Below are positions 16,622 through 24,885 of a DNA stretch of 39,241 bases, in pieces. The position numbers and the translations under genes are program-made. The DNA is from Candidatus Bathyarchaeota archaeon (GTDB lineage Archaea; Thermoproteota; Bathyarchaeia; Bathyarchaeales; Bathycorpusculaceae). The notes under the pieces were generated by a model. It saw only the letters and a program-made list of their open reading frames with translations. It was not told the DNA's origin and searched no databases. The stretch is taken from positions 1 through 39,241 of the forward strand of contig QYYE01000002.1 in NCBI GenBank assembly GCA_003589585.1. Reading direction: 5' to 3'. The first letter of the stretch is position 1, and each line of letters starts with the position of its first letter.

Positions 16622-17244
16622 GCGCTGATAAGCGACCAGCTTGCCGCAAACGCTCCGCGCTTAGCCTTCAGCATAGAATCCCCGCCCGCGATAATGACCA
16701 CGTCGTTATCTTGGGGAGCTATTTGTTTTAGAATTAGGCTTGCAGCTTTAGGATAATCCTTCTCTAGGCTCTCACTCACGGATTCAATACGCAAGTGACC
16801 GCTCCGAGACACAATAACCAAAGCCTTACGGGCACCAGCAATAATAGCCGCATCACGCTGGTCAATCCCAGACTTAACCTTATGTCCGCTGTTCTTCACC
16901 AAGAAAGCCTGATTAAACGCTGACGTTGACAACTCGGTCTTGGGAATCTCCACCCGCTTGGGAAAGATTTCTTCAAATTGACGCCAAGTTTCCATGCCTT
17001 TTTCCGTTAGGCTGCAGCCTTCTTTTGAGATTTCAATTAACCCCGCCTCCCTAAGCCTGCCAATAATTGTTCGCACTGCACCATCCCCCACTTCCAGTTT
17101 CTCCGCCAGCTTGTTTCTTCCCAGAGGTTTTTGCGCCAAAAGTTCTAAGGCATAAAAGATATGGAACACTGTGAAGGTAGTAGATGGTCCGGGTGCTTTT
17201 TTTCCTGCGACTTCTTGTATGAATTTTTTTAGGGTTGGAGCCAT
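16618..17244 (-). CDS. Winged-helix regulator with a DUF4443-type C-terminal domain
   Basis: About 208 residues. The N-terminal part (about residues 15-85) is a winged helix-turn-helix, with KLEVGDGAVRTIIGRLREAGLIEISKEG reading as recognition helix and wing. The C-terminal half (SGIDQRDAAIIAGARKALVIV, then DNDVVIIAGGD) resembles DUF4443, found in archaeal regulators. The start is chosen at ATG 17244 because a TTATAAAAA box at about 17279-17289 puts the transcription start near 17258, inside a longer GTG-initiated frame at 17271. The ligand and targets are unknown. It is convergent with the GPN GTPase. Confidence 0.75.
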   Translation of the reverse strand: MAPTLKKFIQEVAGKKAPGPSTTFTVFHIFYALELLAQKPLGRNKLAEKLEVGDGAVRTIIGRLREAGLIEISKEGCSLTEKGMETWRQFEEIFPKRVEIPKTELSTSAFNQAFLVKNSGHKVKSGIDQRDAAIIAGARKALVIVSRSGHLRIESVSESLEKDYPKAASLILKQIAPQDNDVVIIAGGDSMLKAKRGAFAASWSLISA

Positions 17245-17331
17245 AACTTGCACTGTCTTAATACTTAACACGGTTGGGTTTTTATAATTTGTTAATACGA
17301 GCCATCCCTTTGAAGGATTTGCTGGAGTGCT

Positions 17332-17709
17332 TTACTCTTTGTAGGCAACCACTGAAACCTCAAGCAGCGCATTACCCTTCAACTCCACACCCACCGTTGC
17401 CCGAGCAGGAAAATCACCCTCAAAAAACCTGGCGTACTCACGGTTGAACTCCTCAAACAACGCCATACTGGAAAGGTACACGTTAACCATAACCATATCC
17501 TTTAGGCTGTAACCTGCAGCTTCCAGAATCGCTTCTATGTTTTCCATAACTTGCCTTGTCTGCCCTGCCATGTCATCGGCGACGATTTTGCCTTCTTTCG
17601 GGTCAACTGCCAGCTGTCCTGACACAAACAGGAAATTTCCCGCTTGTGCTGCTTGACTGTAGGGTCCAGCTGGTTTGGGTGCTTTTGAGGTTTGTACTGG
17701 GTTTTTCAA
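17332..17709 (-). CDS. ridA: RidA family reactive-intermediate deaminase
   Basis: A 125-residue RidA (YjgF/YER057c) protein. Members hydrolyse reactive enamine/imine intermediates from PLP enzymes. Visible hallmarks are [15 protein letters not shown], the central [23 protein letters not shown], and [23 protein letters not shown], which contains the carboxylate-binding Arg and the C-terminal Glu of active RidA. The start codon is TTG at 17709. It is divergent from metK, with about 160 bases between the starts. Length and motifs are standard. Confidence 0.95.
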   Translation of the reverse strand: MKNPVQTSKAPKPAGPYSQAAQAGNFLFVSGQLAVDPKEGKIVADDMAGQTRQVMENIEAILEAAGYSLKDMVMVNVYLSSMALFEEFNREYARFFEGDFPARATVGVELKGNALLEVSVVAYKE

Positions 17710-17870
17710 GGGTTTTCACTGGTTGTTTGGTGTTTTTTGGGGTTAAAATGGTTTGTGCAAGTGTTGCAACGGGGGTTTCTTGTTGGTTAGTTGCTTGTTT
17801 TGTCGAAAGGCTTTTAAGAAAAGCGTCGGGTTATCTATGTTCTTACTGTAAGCTGAATGGAAAGATTCCT

Positions 17871-19040
17871 ATGAGGATAAACGGAAAGTATTTGTTCACC
17901 TCTGAATCAGTTGGCGAAGGTCACCCCGACAAAGTTTCAGATCAAATTTCAGACAGCGTTTTAGACGCCATCTTATGCAATGACCCAAAAGCCAGAGTAG
18001 ACTGTGAAACCCTTGTTATGCAGGGTACAGTGGTTGTTACGGGTCAAATAACCACATCCACCTACATTAACATCCCAAAGGTTGTGCGCCAAACTCTAAA
18101 AGAAATCGGATTAGACAACGCCAAAGATGGTTTGGACTGGGAAACATGCGGCATCTTGGTTTCTTTAACCGAGCAGTCGCCAGACATTTCCATAGGAGTT
18201 ACCGAAACAAAAGACCGCGAGCAAGGTGCTGGCGACCAAGGAATGGTTTTTGGCTACGCAACCAATGAGACCAAGGAACTTATGCCCTTGCCGATTTTGC
18301 TTGCGCACAAGCTTGTTAAGCGTTTAGCAGAGGCTAGGAAAACAAAAATCATGCCTTACCTGCGCCCGGACTGCAAGTCACAGGTTACAATCGAGTATGA
18401 CGGTGGCAAACCTGAATGTGTAAAAACCGTGGTTATTGCCGCTCAAAACAACGGTGACGTCAGCGATGACACCCTCAAAAGGGAGATTATCGAGAAAGTA
18501 ATCAAACATGTCATCCCAGCCGACCTTCTAGATCCTGATGTGAAATACATCATCAACGGCACCGGACGATTCGTCGTCGGCGGAACCTTAGCTGACTCAG
18601 GCTTGACCGGCAGAAAAATCATCGTTGACACCTACGGCGGCGTTGGAAGCCACGGTGGAGGATGCTTCAGCGGCAAGGACCCCTCAAAGGTGGACCGTTC
18701 AGGCTGCTACATGGCAAGGTACATTGCCAAAAATATTGTTGCCGCTGGCTTAGCCGACCAATGTGAAGTACAAATTTCTTACGCTATAGGCATTGCTCAG
18801 CCTGTTTCTGTTCTTGTAAATACTTATGGAACTGGGAAGATTCCAGAGAGCGAGATTCTTGAGCTTGTTAAGAAGAATTTTGATATGCGACCTAAAGCCA
18901 TCATTGATCACTTCCAGCTGCTAAGGCCGATTTACAAGAAGACTGCGGTTTTCGGTCATTTCGGCAGAGACGACATAGATGTTCCATGGGAAAAAACTGA
19001 CAAAGCCGAAATACTAAGGCAAGCATTAAACAAGCAGTAG
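17871..19040 (+). CDS. metK: S-adenosylmethionine synthetase, bacterial/eukaryotic type
   Basis: MetK makes S-adenosylmethionine from methionine and ATP, feeding methyltransferases and the radical SAM enzymes nearby. The 389-residue product has [18 protein letters not shown] at the N-terminus, the [12 protein letters not shown] signature and [17 protein letters not shown], all diagnostic of the bacterial/eukaryotic MAT family. They differ from the archaeal-type MAT found in most archaea. I start at ATG 17871 (MRINGKYLF). The same frame stays open upstream to 17556 but overlaps ridA on the other strand and gives no family-like sequence. The family type suggests past lateral transfer (inference). 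Confidence 0.96.
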   Translation: MRINGKYLFTSESVGEGHPDKVSDQISDSVLDAILCNDPKARVDCETLVMQGTVVVTGQITTSTYINIPKVVRQTLKEIGLDNAKDGLDWETCGILVSLTEQSPDISIGVTETKDREQGAGDQGMVFGYATNETKELMPLPILLAHKLVKRLAEARKTKIMPYLRPDCKSQVTIEYDGGKPECVKTVVIAAQNNGDVSDDTLKREIIEKVIKHVIPADLLDPDVKYIINGTGRFVVGGTLADSGLTGRKIIVDTYGGVGSHGGGCFSGKDPSKVDRSGCYMARYIAKNIVAAGLADQCEVQISYAIGIAQPVSVLVNTYGTGKIPESEILELVKKNFDMRPKAIIDHFQLLRPIYKKTAVFGHFGRDDIDVPWEKTDKAEILRQALNKQ

Positions 19041-19100
19041 TTCTCTTTTTTCTTTTTTATTATCTTCTATTAGATTTCTTCGTTTTTATCCGAAGGCAGA

Positions 19101-20255
19101 TTACCAGTTTGCTGTGTTTCCTGTAAGATGGCTTGCGAGGGGCTCTTGTTGGCGCTTTGACCTCAAAAACAAGACGGCGCTTATGCTTACGGCTATAGCT
19201 GACAGTGAACTGACTAGTGCTATTAAGACAAGTAGTGGCAGAACAATAAGACTAGCCTCTGTACTCATAGCGCCATTATACTGTCTGTCTCCTGACCAGC
19301 CTGCCTGAATAGTGACAAAACCGCCAGTTGTTGGCTTCCACAAATACTCAAACTGCCCGTCCGCCTGAGTTTCAGCGGTGCCAAGGGTAGTCCATGATTC
19401 ACTGTTGATTTTTGCGTACAAGGTAACGTTTTGGTATGGTACTTCTTGAAGAATTTTCCCCCGGATCAGCAGTTCAGTGTTCTCCAGTAAGAGAGAGGTT
19501 GGGACTTCAAGTTCTAAAGTGCTAGGTTCCAATTCTTCCAGAGTTGCAGAAACTTGCCCTATTGAGATCTGCTCGGAATTTTGAAAAGTAATCACTTGAG
19601 AAGAGGCATTCCTGTAGTCAGTTGGGCATTCGCCGACTCTCCAGCCTTCTCTCCATTTTCCGCCTGTGGATTCAGCTATGTAGTATTTTGTGCCCTGGTA
19701 TTCTACATAGTAAACGCCGTTTCTTGCACTCTCTGGCGAGTTAGCAAGCTGTACCCCAAGCTGCATATGCGACTGAGTCTTATAGTACAGTAGCACAGAT
19801 TTTATGCCTCCTGCCTTTAGCAGTGAAGCTGCAATGAATGCGAAGAGGTCACAGTCGCCTTTGCCCTCGACCAACGTTTCAACTGGGTACTTTCCAGGGA
19901 TAGTTTCTTCATAGGTTAATTGGTGCACAAGCATGAGCACGCCGTTAGTGAAGTCCTCCTCGTTATCGTAAATTTCCCAGAGCCTATCAGCGATAGGCCG
20001 TAGCGTATAGGGAGTGATGAATTTGGCAAAGTCGCTATCCCAAACCAATCGGTGGCTTTTAGCCGCATAATACTCGTAGAGCAGATGAGAAATTGTCACG
20101 TTAAGCTCGTAGGTTAAGTCGCCGTCTGGATGGTTCAGCAGCTGAAACGAAATCTTGTGCTCTTTCCCTTGCGCTTGGCTAAAGGGAATTAGGGCAAAAA
20201 GCATGATGACGACGATTGCGGTTGCCGTTGCTGCCTTGAGGTATGCTTTTTTCAT
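19101..20255 (-). CDS. Exported transglutaminase-like protein with C-terminal membrane anchor
   Basis: A 384-residue surface protein. Residues 1-29 are a signal peptide. A transglutaminase/papain-like core follows, with Cys135 in EGKGDCDLFAF and His163 in TQSHMQLGV. The third position falls in YYIAESTG, where Glu replaces the usual Asp. Residues around 240-325 look like an immunoglobulin-like beta domain (LLIRGKILQEVPYQNVTLYAKI). A membrane helix (about 335-365) and a basic tail end the protein. The active site therefore faces the outside, and the protein may act as a peptidase or amide-bond enzyme on the cell surface. The Glu may still support catalysis; this is unresolved. Monocistronic. 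Confidence 0.82.
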   Translation of the reverse strand: MKKAYLKAATATAIVVIMLFALIPFSQAQGKEHKISFQLLNHPDGDLTYELNVTISHLLYEYYAAKSHRLVWDSDFAKFITPYTLRPIADRLWEIYDNEEDFTNGVLMLVHQLTYEETIPGKYPVETLVEGKGDCDLFAFIAASLLKAGGIKSVLLYYKTQSHMQLGVQLANSPESARNGVYYVEYQGTKYYIAESTGGKWREGWRVGECPTDYRNASSQVITFQNSEQISIGQVSATLEELEPSTLELEVPTSLLLENTELLIRGKILQEVPYQNVTLYAKINSESWTTLGTAETQADGQFEYLWKPTTGGFVTIQAGWSGDRQYNGAMSTEASLIVLPLLVLIALVSSLSAIAVSISAVLFLRSKRQQEPLASHLTGNTANW

Positions 20256-20347
20256 GGTACGCTACACTATGCGAGAGCTATGTTTTTCAAAAATAGGCTC
20301 TGTGCCCTTAAATTGTTATTCCCAAATCCATACAAAATCAAGCCCTG

Positions 20348-21157
20348 CTAAACGATGACTTTTCCACCGTTTTCTTCAATTAAGCTAGCTAACTGTGCCT
20401 TAGTTTTCATTAGCTTTGCCACTGGACCCTCAGCAATGTCTGAGGTTATTGTCAAGTGGAGCTCTATCTGGGGCTTGGTTTCCGTACCTGTAGGATGTGA
20501 CTTAATGTAAACACCCTTGTTGTCATTCATGGCTTTATCTATTAACGGCGCCAAAGAAGACTCAAACAAACCAAAAACAAACAGGCTGTCTTGATAAAAA
20601 CACACGTCGCCTGATGCCTGCTTGAGCAGCGGCGCTATGGTCTTGGCAAATATCGCCTCCATCTCCGAGGGCACACCGGGCAAAGCAAACAATTTCATCC
20701 CTTCCAAGCGGGCATGAACGGCGGGAGCGGTTCCAACTGGATTGTGGATTGGCTCTGCGTTTTCGGGCAAGGTTGCCATTTTCAGTCTTGGCTTGGTTAG
20801 CTCGATTGTTCCAAGCTGGCGTGCTTTTGCGTGCTCTTGATACTTTTGCTTTATCATTTCTAGGGCTTTTTGGTTGACTTCTAGTTTTTGGTTCAGCGCG
20901 ACGGCGAGTCCTTGGAGGGTTTTGTCGTCAAAGGTTGGTCCTAACCCGCCAGTTATGATTATGAATTGGGGCTTGCGTTCTGAGGCTTCTTGGATGGCTT
21001 TTGCAATTTCTCCTATTTCGTCTGGGATTACGGTTACTCTTTTTACTGTGGCTCCCAGGCTTGTCGCGTTTTGGCTTAGCCACTGAGCGTTGGTGTTCAA
21101 AATCTTACCTATCAGCAACTCGTTGCCTACGCAGATAATCTCCAAGTCTACTGCCAT
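20348..21157 (-). CDS. CinA-like MoaB/MogA-fold protein
   Basis: A 269-residue protein with the molybdopterin-binding (MoaB/MogA/CinA N-terminal) fold. It opens LEIICVGNELLIGKILNTN and carries IIITGGLGPTFDDKT and LFALPGVPSEMEAIF, the canonical CinA N-domain motifs. It lacks the C-terminal NMN-deamidase domain of full CinA. Related stand-alone archaeal proteins are annotated as molybdopterin-binding or nicotinamide-nucleotide-related, without firm function. ATG start at 21157. It is separated from neighbours by a 300-base intergenic region carrying repeat copy D. Confidence 0.9.
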   Translation of the reverse strand: MAVDLEIICVGNELLIGKILNTNAQWLSQNATSLGATVKRVTVIPDEIGEIAKAIQEASERKPQFIIITGGLGPTFDDKTLQGLAVALNQKLEVNQKALEMIKQKYQEHAKARQLGTIELTKPRLKMATLPENAEPIHNPVGTAPAVHARLEGMKLFALPGVPSEMEAIFAKTIAPLLKQASGDVCFYQDSLFVFGLFESSLAPLIDKAMNDNKGVYIKSHPTGTETKPQIELHLTITSDIAEGPVAKLMKTKAQLASLIEENGGKVIV

Positions 21158-21471
21158 TCCCAGTGCCTTCTTTACTATTGTATTAAGACCTTGGGACTGT
21201 TTCTTCTTTTAAGCTGTTTGCCTGACATTGGCTCAAAACAAGCGCAATTCCCCCCACAGATTTGGATATATTTGGAGCATATTAGAAACTCCCCTTGCAG
21301 AAACTATAGAGGGGTAGGTCATTATTGACGGTTTTCAACTCGATTAGCATGTTAAAAATCAGCGCTTATATGGAAAGGGTTCCATGCAAGAAAAGATAGC
21401 TCTTATTTCTCAGGCATTTTAAGAAGCAGAGTCAAAGCTAACGAGAAAGGTCGTCAACCTTCCAGGGCAGC
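21158..21471. other. Intergenic region holding repeat copy D
   Basis: About 310 bases between the leftward CinA-like and zinc-finger genes. Its main content is the inverted repeat copy at 21264-21319. A TTATATGG string at 21365-21372 could be a TATA-like element. I see no open frame with protein-like content and no tRNA-like fold. Confidence 0.5.
21264..21319 (-). repeat. Copy D of the 1384-1547 repeat family
   Basis: Read on the minus strand this begins ACCTACCCCTCTATAGTT, continues with TCTGCAAGGGGAGTTTCTA and ends AATATGCTCCAAATATATCC. It matches the unit at 1384-1437 with one mismatch over the first 24 bases and again over GAGTTTCTAATA and CAAATAT. The two sites are about 20 kb apart in opposite orientation and share no gene context. 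Confidence 0.6.
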
Positions 21472-21678
21472 TTATTTTTTACTAAGCCACCATTTGAGGT
21501 ATTCTTTACGGCGGGCTTGCTTAACGTCGTCGTCAGTTTCATAATCTGGTCGATTCTTATCATGCAGGTCATTTAGTTCCTGCCCAGTGCATGATAAACC
21601 GCAGCTTTTGCACACGTAATGCTTTGTCATTGATATGTAGTGCATTTCTCCGCCGCATTCAGGACAATAGTTCACCAT
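21472..21678 (-). CDS. Small zinc-ribbon protein
   Basis: A 68-residue protein with two CxxC knuckles, YCPECGGEM and YVCKSCGLSC, about 18 residues apart, forming a zinc ribbon. A charged helical tail follows, ending in ARRKEYLKWWLSKK. Small ribbon proteins like this are common in archaea, often in transcription or translation, but no specific role can be read here. ATG start at 21678. It lies downstream of the leftward htpX gene after about 100 bases and may share its transcript. Confidence 0.8.
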   Translation of the reverse strand: MVNYCPECGGEMHYISMTKHYVCKSCGLSCTGQELNDLHDKNRPDYETDDDVKQARRKEYLKWWLSKK

Positions 21679-21774
21679 TTTTACATGCCTTTTTTAGGGT
21701 TTCACATGTAAATCAATTTTACAGTAATATTAGTCTTCGCATAGGAATCTGCGATTTTTGCTCACAATCCACGT

Positions 21775-22830
21775 TTACACGTGAGCGTACATGTGGTCAC
21801 TGCTATATTTGCCGGTTTCCATTTCCTGCTCGATTTCCCGCAAAAGCAAAATGCGCTTAAACGTTGGCGGATGAGTGGCAAACAAACTGTTCATCTGCAC
21901 CCATGTATCACTGGCTTCCCGCTCCATGGCACGATTAAGTTCATGCTCGTCCAGAACGCCGTCTTTATCCAAGTCATACTCATGCGTTTTACTCATCACT
22001 CGTTGAATTTCCTGCTTTGCAGTTGCTGGGTCACCAATGTAAAACGCTCTGGCACCCTCTGGAGGTTTAGGAGAAATTGATAAGCCATAAGTAATCTTTG
22101 CAAGCCCGCTTTGCAAGCCACGGGGTGAACCTGTCAAGTAAGCTGAGAATGCATCAGCATAGTGCTCGCGCAGTCGGCTGAGCCTCATCACAACAAGGAA
22201 AGTTAAGATGTAAACTATAAAGGATATGACGCCGATGATAATGAGGATAGCACCAGCGTTTCCTTCTCTGTCACTTCTGCGTCCTCTTGTCATTGAACTA
22301 ATCATGCCTGCGCGCAGTGCAAACTGAGCAATAAGATATGCAATTAAAGGCAAAGCTGAAAGAATAGTCATTACAATGTAATCCTTATGCTTAATATGCC
22401 CCAACTCATGGGCTATGACAGCTTCAATCTCTGCCTTGTTTAGGCTGCGCAAAAGCCCCTCATGCACAGCTAAAGTGGCGCTGCCTGTGGTTCTGCCAAA
22501 TGTAAACGCGTTAGGCGTCCTGTCAGGCACAGTAGCTAACTTAGGCATGGGCAGCCCGCTTTTATTTGCCAGCTCTTTAACTGTGGATTCAAGCCAAGGA
22601 TTCTCGCCTGGCTTAAGATAATGCAGTCGTGTGGTGGCGGCAACAATCACTGGTCCAATCAAATACTGAAATAGTATGAACAGGGCTGAGCCGCCTAAAG
22701 CTACAAGCAAACCAGCGAACAGGTCCAGCTCTAAAAAGTAGACAATTCCGAATACGAAAACGGCAAAGATAAAGGTTGATAGGAAAATGGAAAGTCCCAT
22801 TGCAAACTTTAGTTCGGATAGTCTAGCCAA
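21775..22830 (-). CDS. htpX: HtpX-like M48 membrane metalloprotease with an EF-hand loop
   Basis: A 351-residue membrane zinc protease that degrades damaged membrane proteins. It has two N-terminal membrane helices (about 10-32 and 37-62), the zinc motif HELGH at 141-145, two more membrane helices (about 152-175 and 193-215) and a downstream Glu ligand in REHYAD (Glu222). This is the HtpX order. Residues 286-297 read DLDKDGVLDEHE, which fits every position of a canonical 12-residue EF-hand calcium loop, embedded in helical sequence before the C-terminal ATHPPTFKRI. That loop is unusual for HtpX and suggests calcium sensing or structural calcium. ATG start at 22830. Confidence 0.93.
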   Translation of the reverse strand: MARLSELKFAMGLSIFLSTFIFAVFVFGIVYFLELDLFAGLLVALGGSALFILFQYLIGPVIVAATTRLHYLKPGENPWLESTVKELANKSGLPMPKLATVPDRTPNAFTFGRTTGSATLAVHEGLLRSLNKAEIEAVIAHELGHIKHKDYIVMTILSALPLIAYLIAQFALRAGMISSMTRGRRSDREGNAGAILIIIGVISFIVYILTFLVVMRLSRLREHYADAFSAYLTGSPRGLQSGLAKITYGLSISPKPPEGARAFYIGDPATAKQEIQRVMSKTHEYDLDKDGVLDEHELNRAMEREASDTWVQMNSLFATHPPTFKRILLLREIEQEMETGKYSSDHMYAHV

Positions 22831-22935
22831 GCTTGTGCCCCTCTCAGTGCTCTCAAAAGACTACTAGATTAGGGAATTAAATCTTTCCAAAAACTAGCAA
22901 GGGAAACACAAGAAAATTAATGGAAAAAGAAAAAA

Positions 22936-23913
22936 TTAGATGGGGTAAGCTCCGCAGATTTTGCAGAACTGAATTTTTGTGTTCATGCGGCTGTGGCATT
23001 TGGGGCATTCTACTGAGCCTGTAGTGAAAATGTCTTTGGGTCTACCGAATACTTTGCGGAAGTGCTCGTAGTAGAGGAGTTGTTCCTTGTCTTGGATTTC
23101 AACATCGTCTTCTTCTTTGATAGCCTTCCTTTTCTCAGCAAAAACGTCGTCGGCAATGTAATCTTCAAAGTGGGTTCTCAGTGTTTCGGTTCCTGTACCG
23201 GCTTCTAGGGGTGCTTTGGGTCGCCAAATGATGTCTTTGGGTATAACGTCTTCATAGGCTTTGCGCAGTATCCACTTGCTGTATTTTACACCGTTGTACA
23301 TGTTAATCTTGAATTTGATGGGGAGCTTCTTTGCCCAATCCATAAACAACGGGTCCATGTAAGGAGCCTTAATGGTCATACCAAGAGAGGCAGCCATGGG
23401 GATTGAGGAGAAACCCATCTCTGCCCACATCTCCTCCTGCTTTACTGCAAACTCAGCCTCGGAGAGGTGGAACTGCCACGGGTAACCAAAAAGCTCGTCT
23501 AGCGCATCGCCTGTGAAAACGCTCTTTATTCCCTTGGGCTTAAGAAGTGTTAAGCCGATGTAAACGGGTAGGCTGTTTCGGATTTCCATGGGGTCAAATT
23601 TTTTGAGTGCTTCCACCACTTTAGGATAAAACTTTAGTACGTCTTGGCGGTCGAACTCGTGGGTTTCATGGTTGAGGTTTAAGAGTTCAACCATCTTCTT
23701 GACATATTCGGTGTCTTTGGGGGTGCCGTGCTTGAATGCCATGGTGAGGCAGGGTATGTCGGGTTTGTATTTGACTGCTTCATAAGCGATTATCTGTGTG
23801 TCGGTTCCAGCTGAAAACAGGAAGCCGTCCGCCATGTTTTGCTTAACAACCTTGTTAACTAAAGTTTTGACTTCTGGCAAGAGGTGGGCGTATTCTGACT
23901 GGTTAAGCGTCAC
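22936..23913 (-). CDS. Asparagine-synthase-like protein without glutaminase domain, with C-terminal zinc ribbon
   Basis: A 325-residue protein matching the synthase half of AsnB. A PP-loop-like SAGTDT lies at residues 34-39 (classical form SGGxDS), followed by SVFTGDALDELFGYPW (the GxGxDElfgGY region) and APYMDPLFMDWA. The N-terminal Ntn glutaminase domain is absent, so ammonia must come from elsewhere, or the enzyme adenylates a different acid. A zinc ribbon CPKC...CKIC (residues 303-320) ends the protein. The GTG start is supported by GAGGT nine bases upstream and an ACTTTATATG box further up. It is divergent from a nitrilase-family amidase. True substrate unknown. Confidence 0.85.
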   Translation of the reverse strand: MTLNQSEYAHLLPEVKTLVNKVVKQNMADGFLFSAGTDTQIIAYEAVKYKPDIPCLTMAFKHGTPKDTEYVKKMVELLNLNHETHEFDRQDVLKFYPKVVEALKKFDPMEIRNSLPVYIGLTLLKPKGIKSVFTGDALDELFGYPWQFHLSEAEFAVKQEEMWAEMGFSSIPMAASLGMTIKAPYMDPLFMDWAKKLPIKFKINMYNGVKYSKWILRKAYEDVIPKDIIWRPKAPLEAGTGTETLRTHFEDYIADDVFAEKRKAIKEEDDVEIQDKEQLLYYEHFRKVFGRPKDIFTTGSVECPKCHSRMNTKIQFCKICGAYPI

Positions 23914-24132
23914 TTTATTTACCTCGCAATACAGTGTTTGTCATCTGCGAGACATATAAAGTTAACTGTATGCATATAAAAGCAAGCAAATACTAAACAT
24001 GTGTGCTGAAATAAGCCTTAACGCTAAACAATCGACAACCGAGCCCACCCAAATATTCACTTACATTGCAAATAAGCATGTTTAAATCTTCAAAACTAAA
24101 CCAATACAACAACAATCCAAGAGGTCAAAGCA

Positions 24133-24885
24133 TTGAAAGTAAGCCTAATCCACATGAAAATCCGCGTCTCCTTGCAAGGCAACATAGACGCCGCAGCAGT
24201 CGCCATTCAAAAAGCAGCCAAAAACAAACCAGCCCTAATCGCCTTGCCCGAATACTTTACCGTGCCAAACTGCATGGCCGACTTCACTGACGCCTCAGCA
24301 ATCAGCAAAGAAACATGCGCCAAAACACTTGCCTTCCTCCAAGAAATCTCCAAAAAAATAGGCGACATCTACCTCTCAGGCGGTTCAGTGCTCGAAGAAG
24401 ACAGCGTCAAATACTACAACACAAGCACCCTGTGGAAAAACGGCAAACTCCTCGCCAAATACAAAAAAATCAACCCCATACAAGCCGAAGTTAAAGCAGG
24501 CGTCGCCAAAGGCAGCACACCGCTTGTGGTTGACACGGAACTGGGCAAAATTGGGATGATTGTGTGCGCCGACACATTTGACCCCTCACTAGTTAAACAG
24601 GTCGCGGGTATGGGCGCTGAAATTGTTACGCTTCCGGTTGCAGCCATGGGCACGCATCCGACGGTTAAGGGTCACCCGTTGACTGAGGCGATTGCGCGGG
24701 ATTATGGTTTGTTTGTGCTTAAAGTCGGCAACGTGTGCTCGAACATGAGGGGTGGGAGAAGTGCGGTTATTGCGCCTTGGGGCATACTTGGCGAGGTTTC
24801 GGATGAGCCAGAAGATTCGATTTTAACGGTTGATTTGGATATGCAGCGGCTAAGGGAGTATCGTCAAAAGCTCAGTAAATCTTAG
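24133..24885 (+). CDS. Carbon-nitrogen hydrolase (nitrilase superfamily)
   Basis: A 250-residue amidase-type enzyme with the complete Glu-Lys-Cys triad: Glu40 in ALPEYF, Lys112 in KYKKIN and Cys145 in IVCADTFDP. Members hydrolyse non-peptide C-N bonds in amides, nitriles or carbamoyl groups. The substrate is not readable. The start is TTG 24133 with GAGGT at 24121-24125. The gene is divergent from the asparagine-synthase-like gene 219 bases away, and its end overlaps the convergent CxCPRC gene by 14 bases. The gene pair may supply and use ammonia, but this is only a suggestion from adjacency. Confidence 0.92.
   Translation: MKVSLIHMKIRVSLQGNIDAAAVAIQKAAKNKPALIALPEYFTVPNCMADFTDASAISKETCAKTLAFLQEISKKIGDIYLSGGSVLEEDSVKYYNTSTLWKNGKLLAKYKKINPIQAEVKAGVAKGSTPLVVDTELGKIGMIVCADTFDPSLVKQVAGMGAEIVTLPVAAMGTHPTVKGHPLTEAIARDYGLFVLKVGNVCSNMRGGRSAVIAPWGILGEVSDEPEDSILTVDLDMQRLREYRQKLSKS

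Noticed and set aside
17556-17870. 105-codon upstream extension of metK in the same frame
   Set aside because: It overlaps ridA and its leader on the other strand and has no family-like sequence; the conserved MetK N-terminus begins at 17871.
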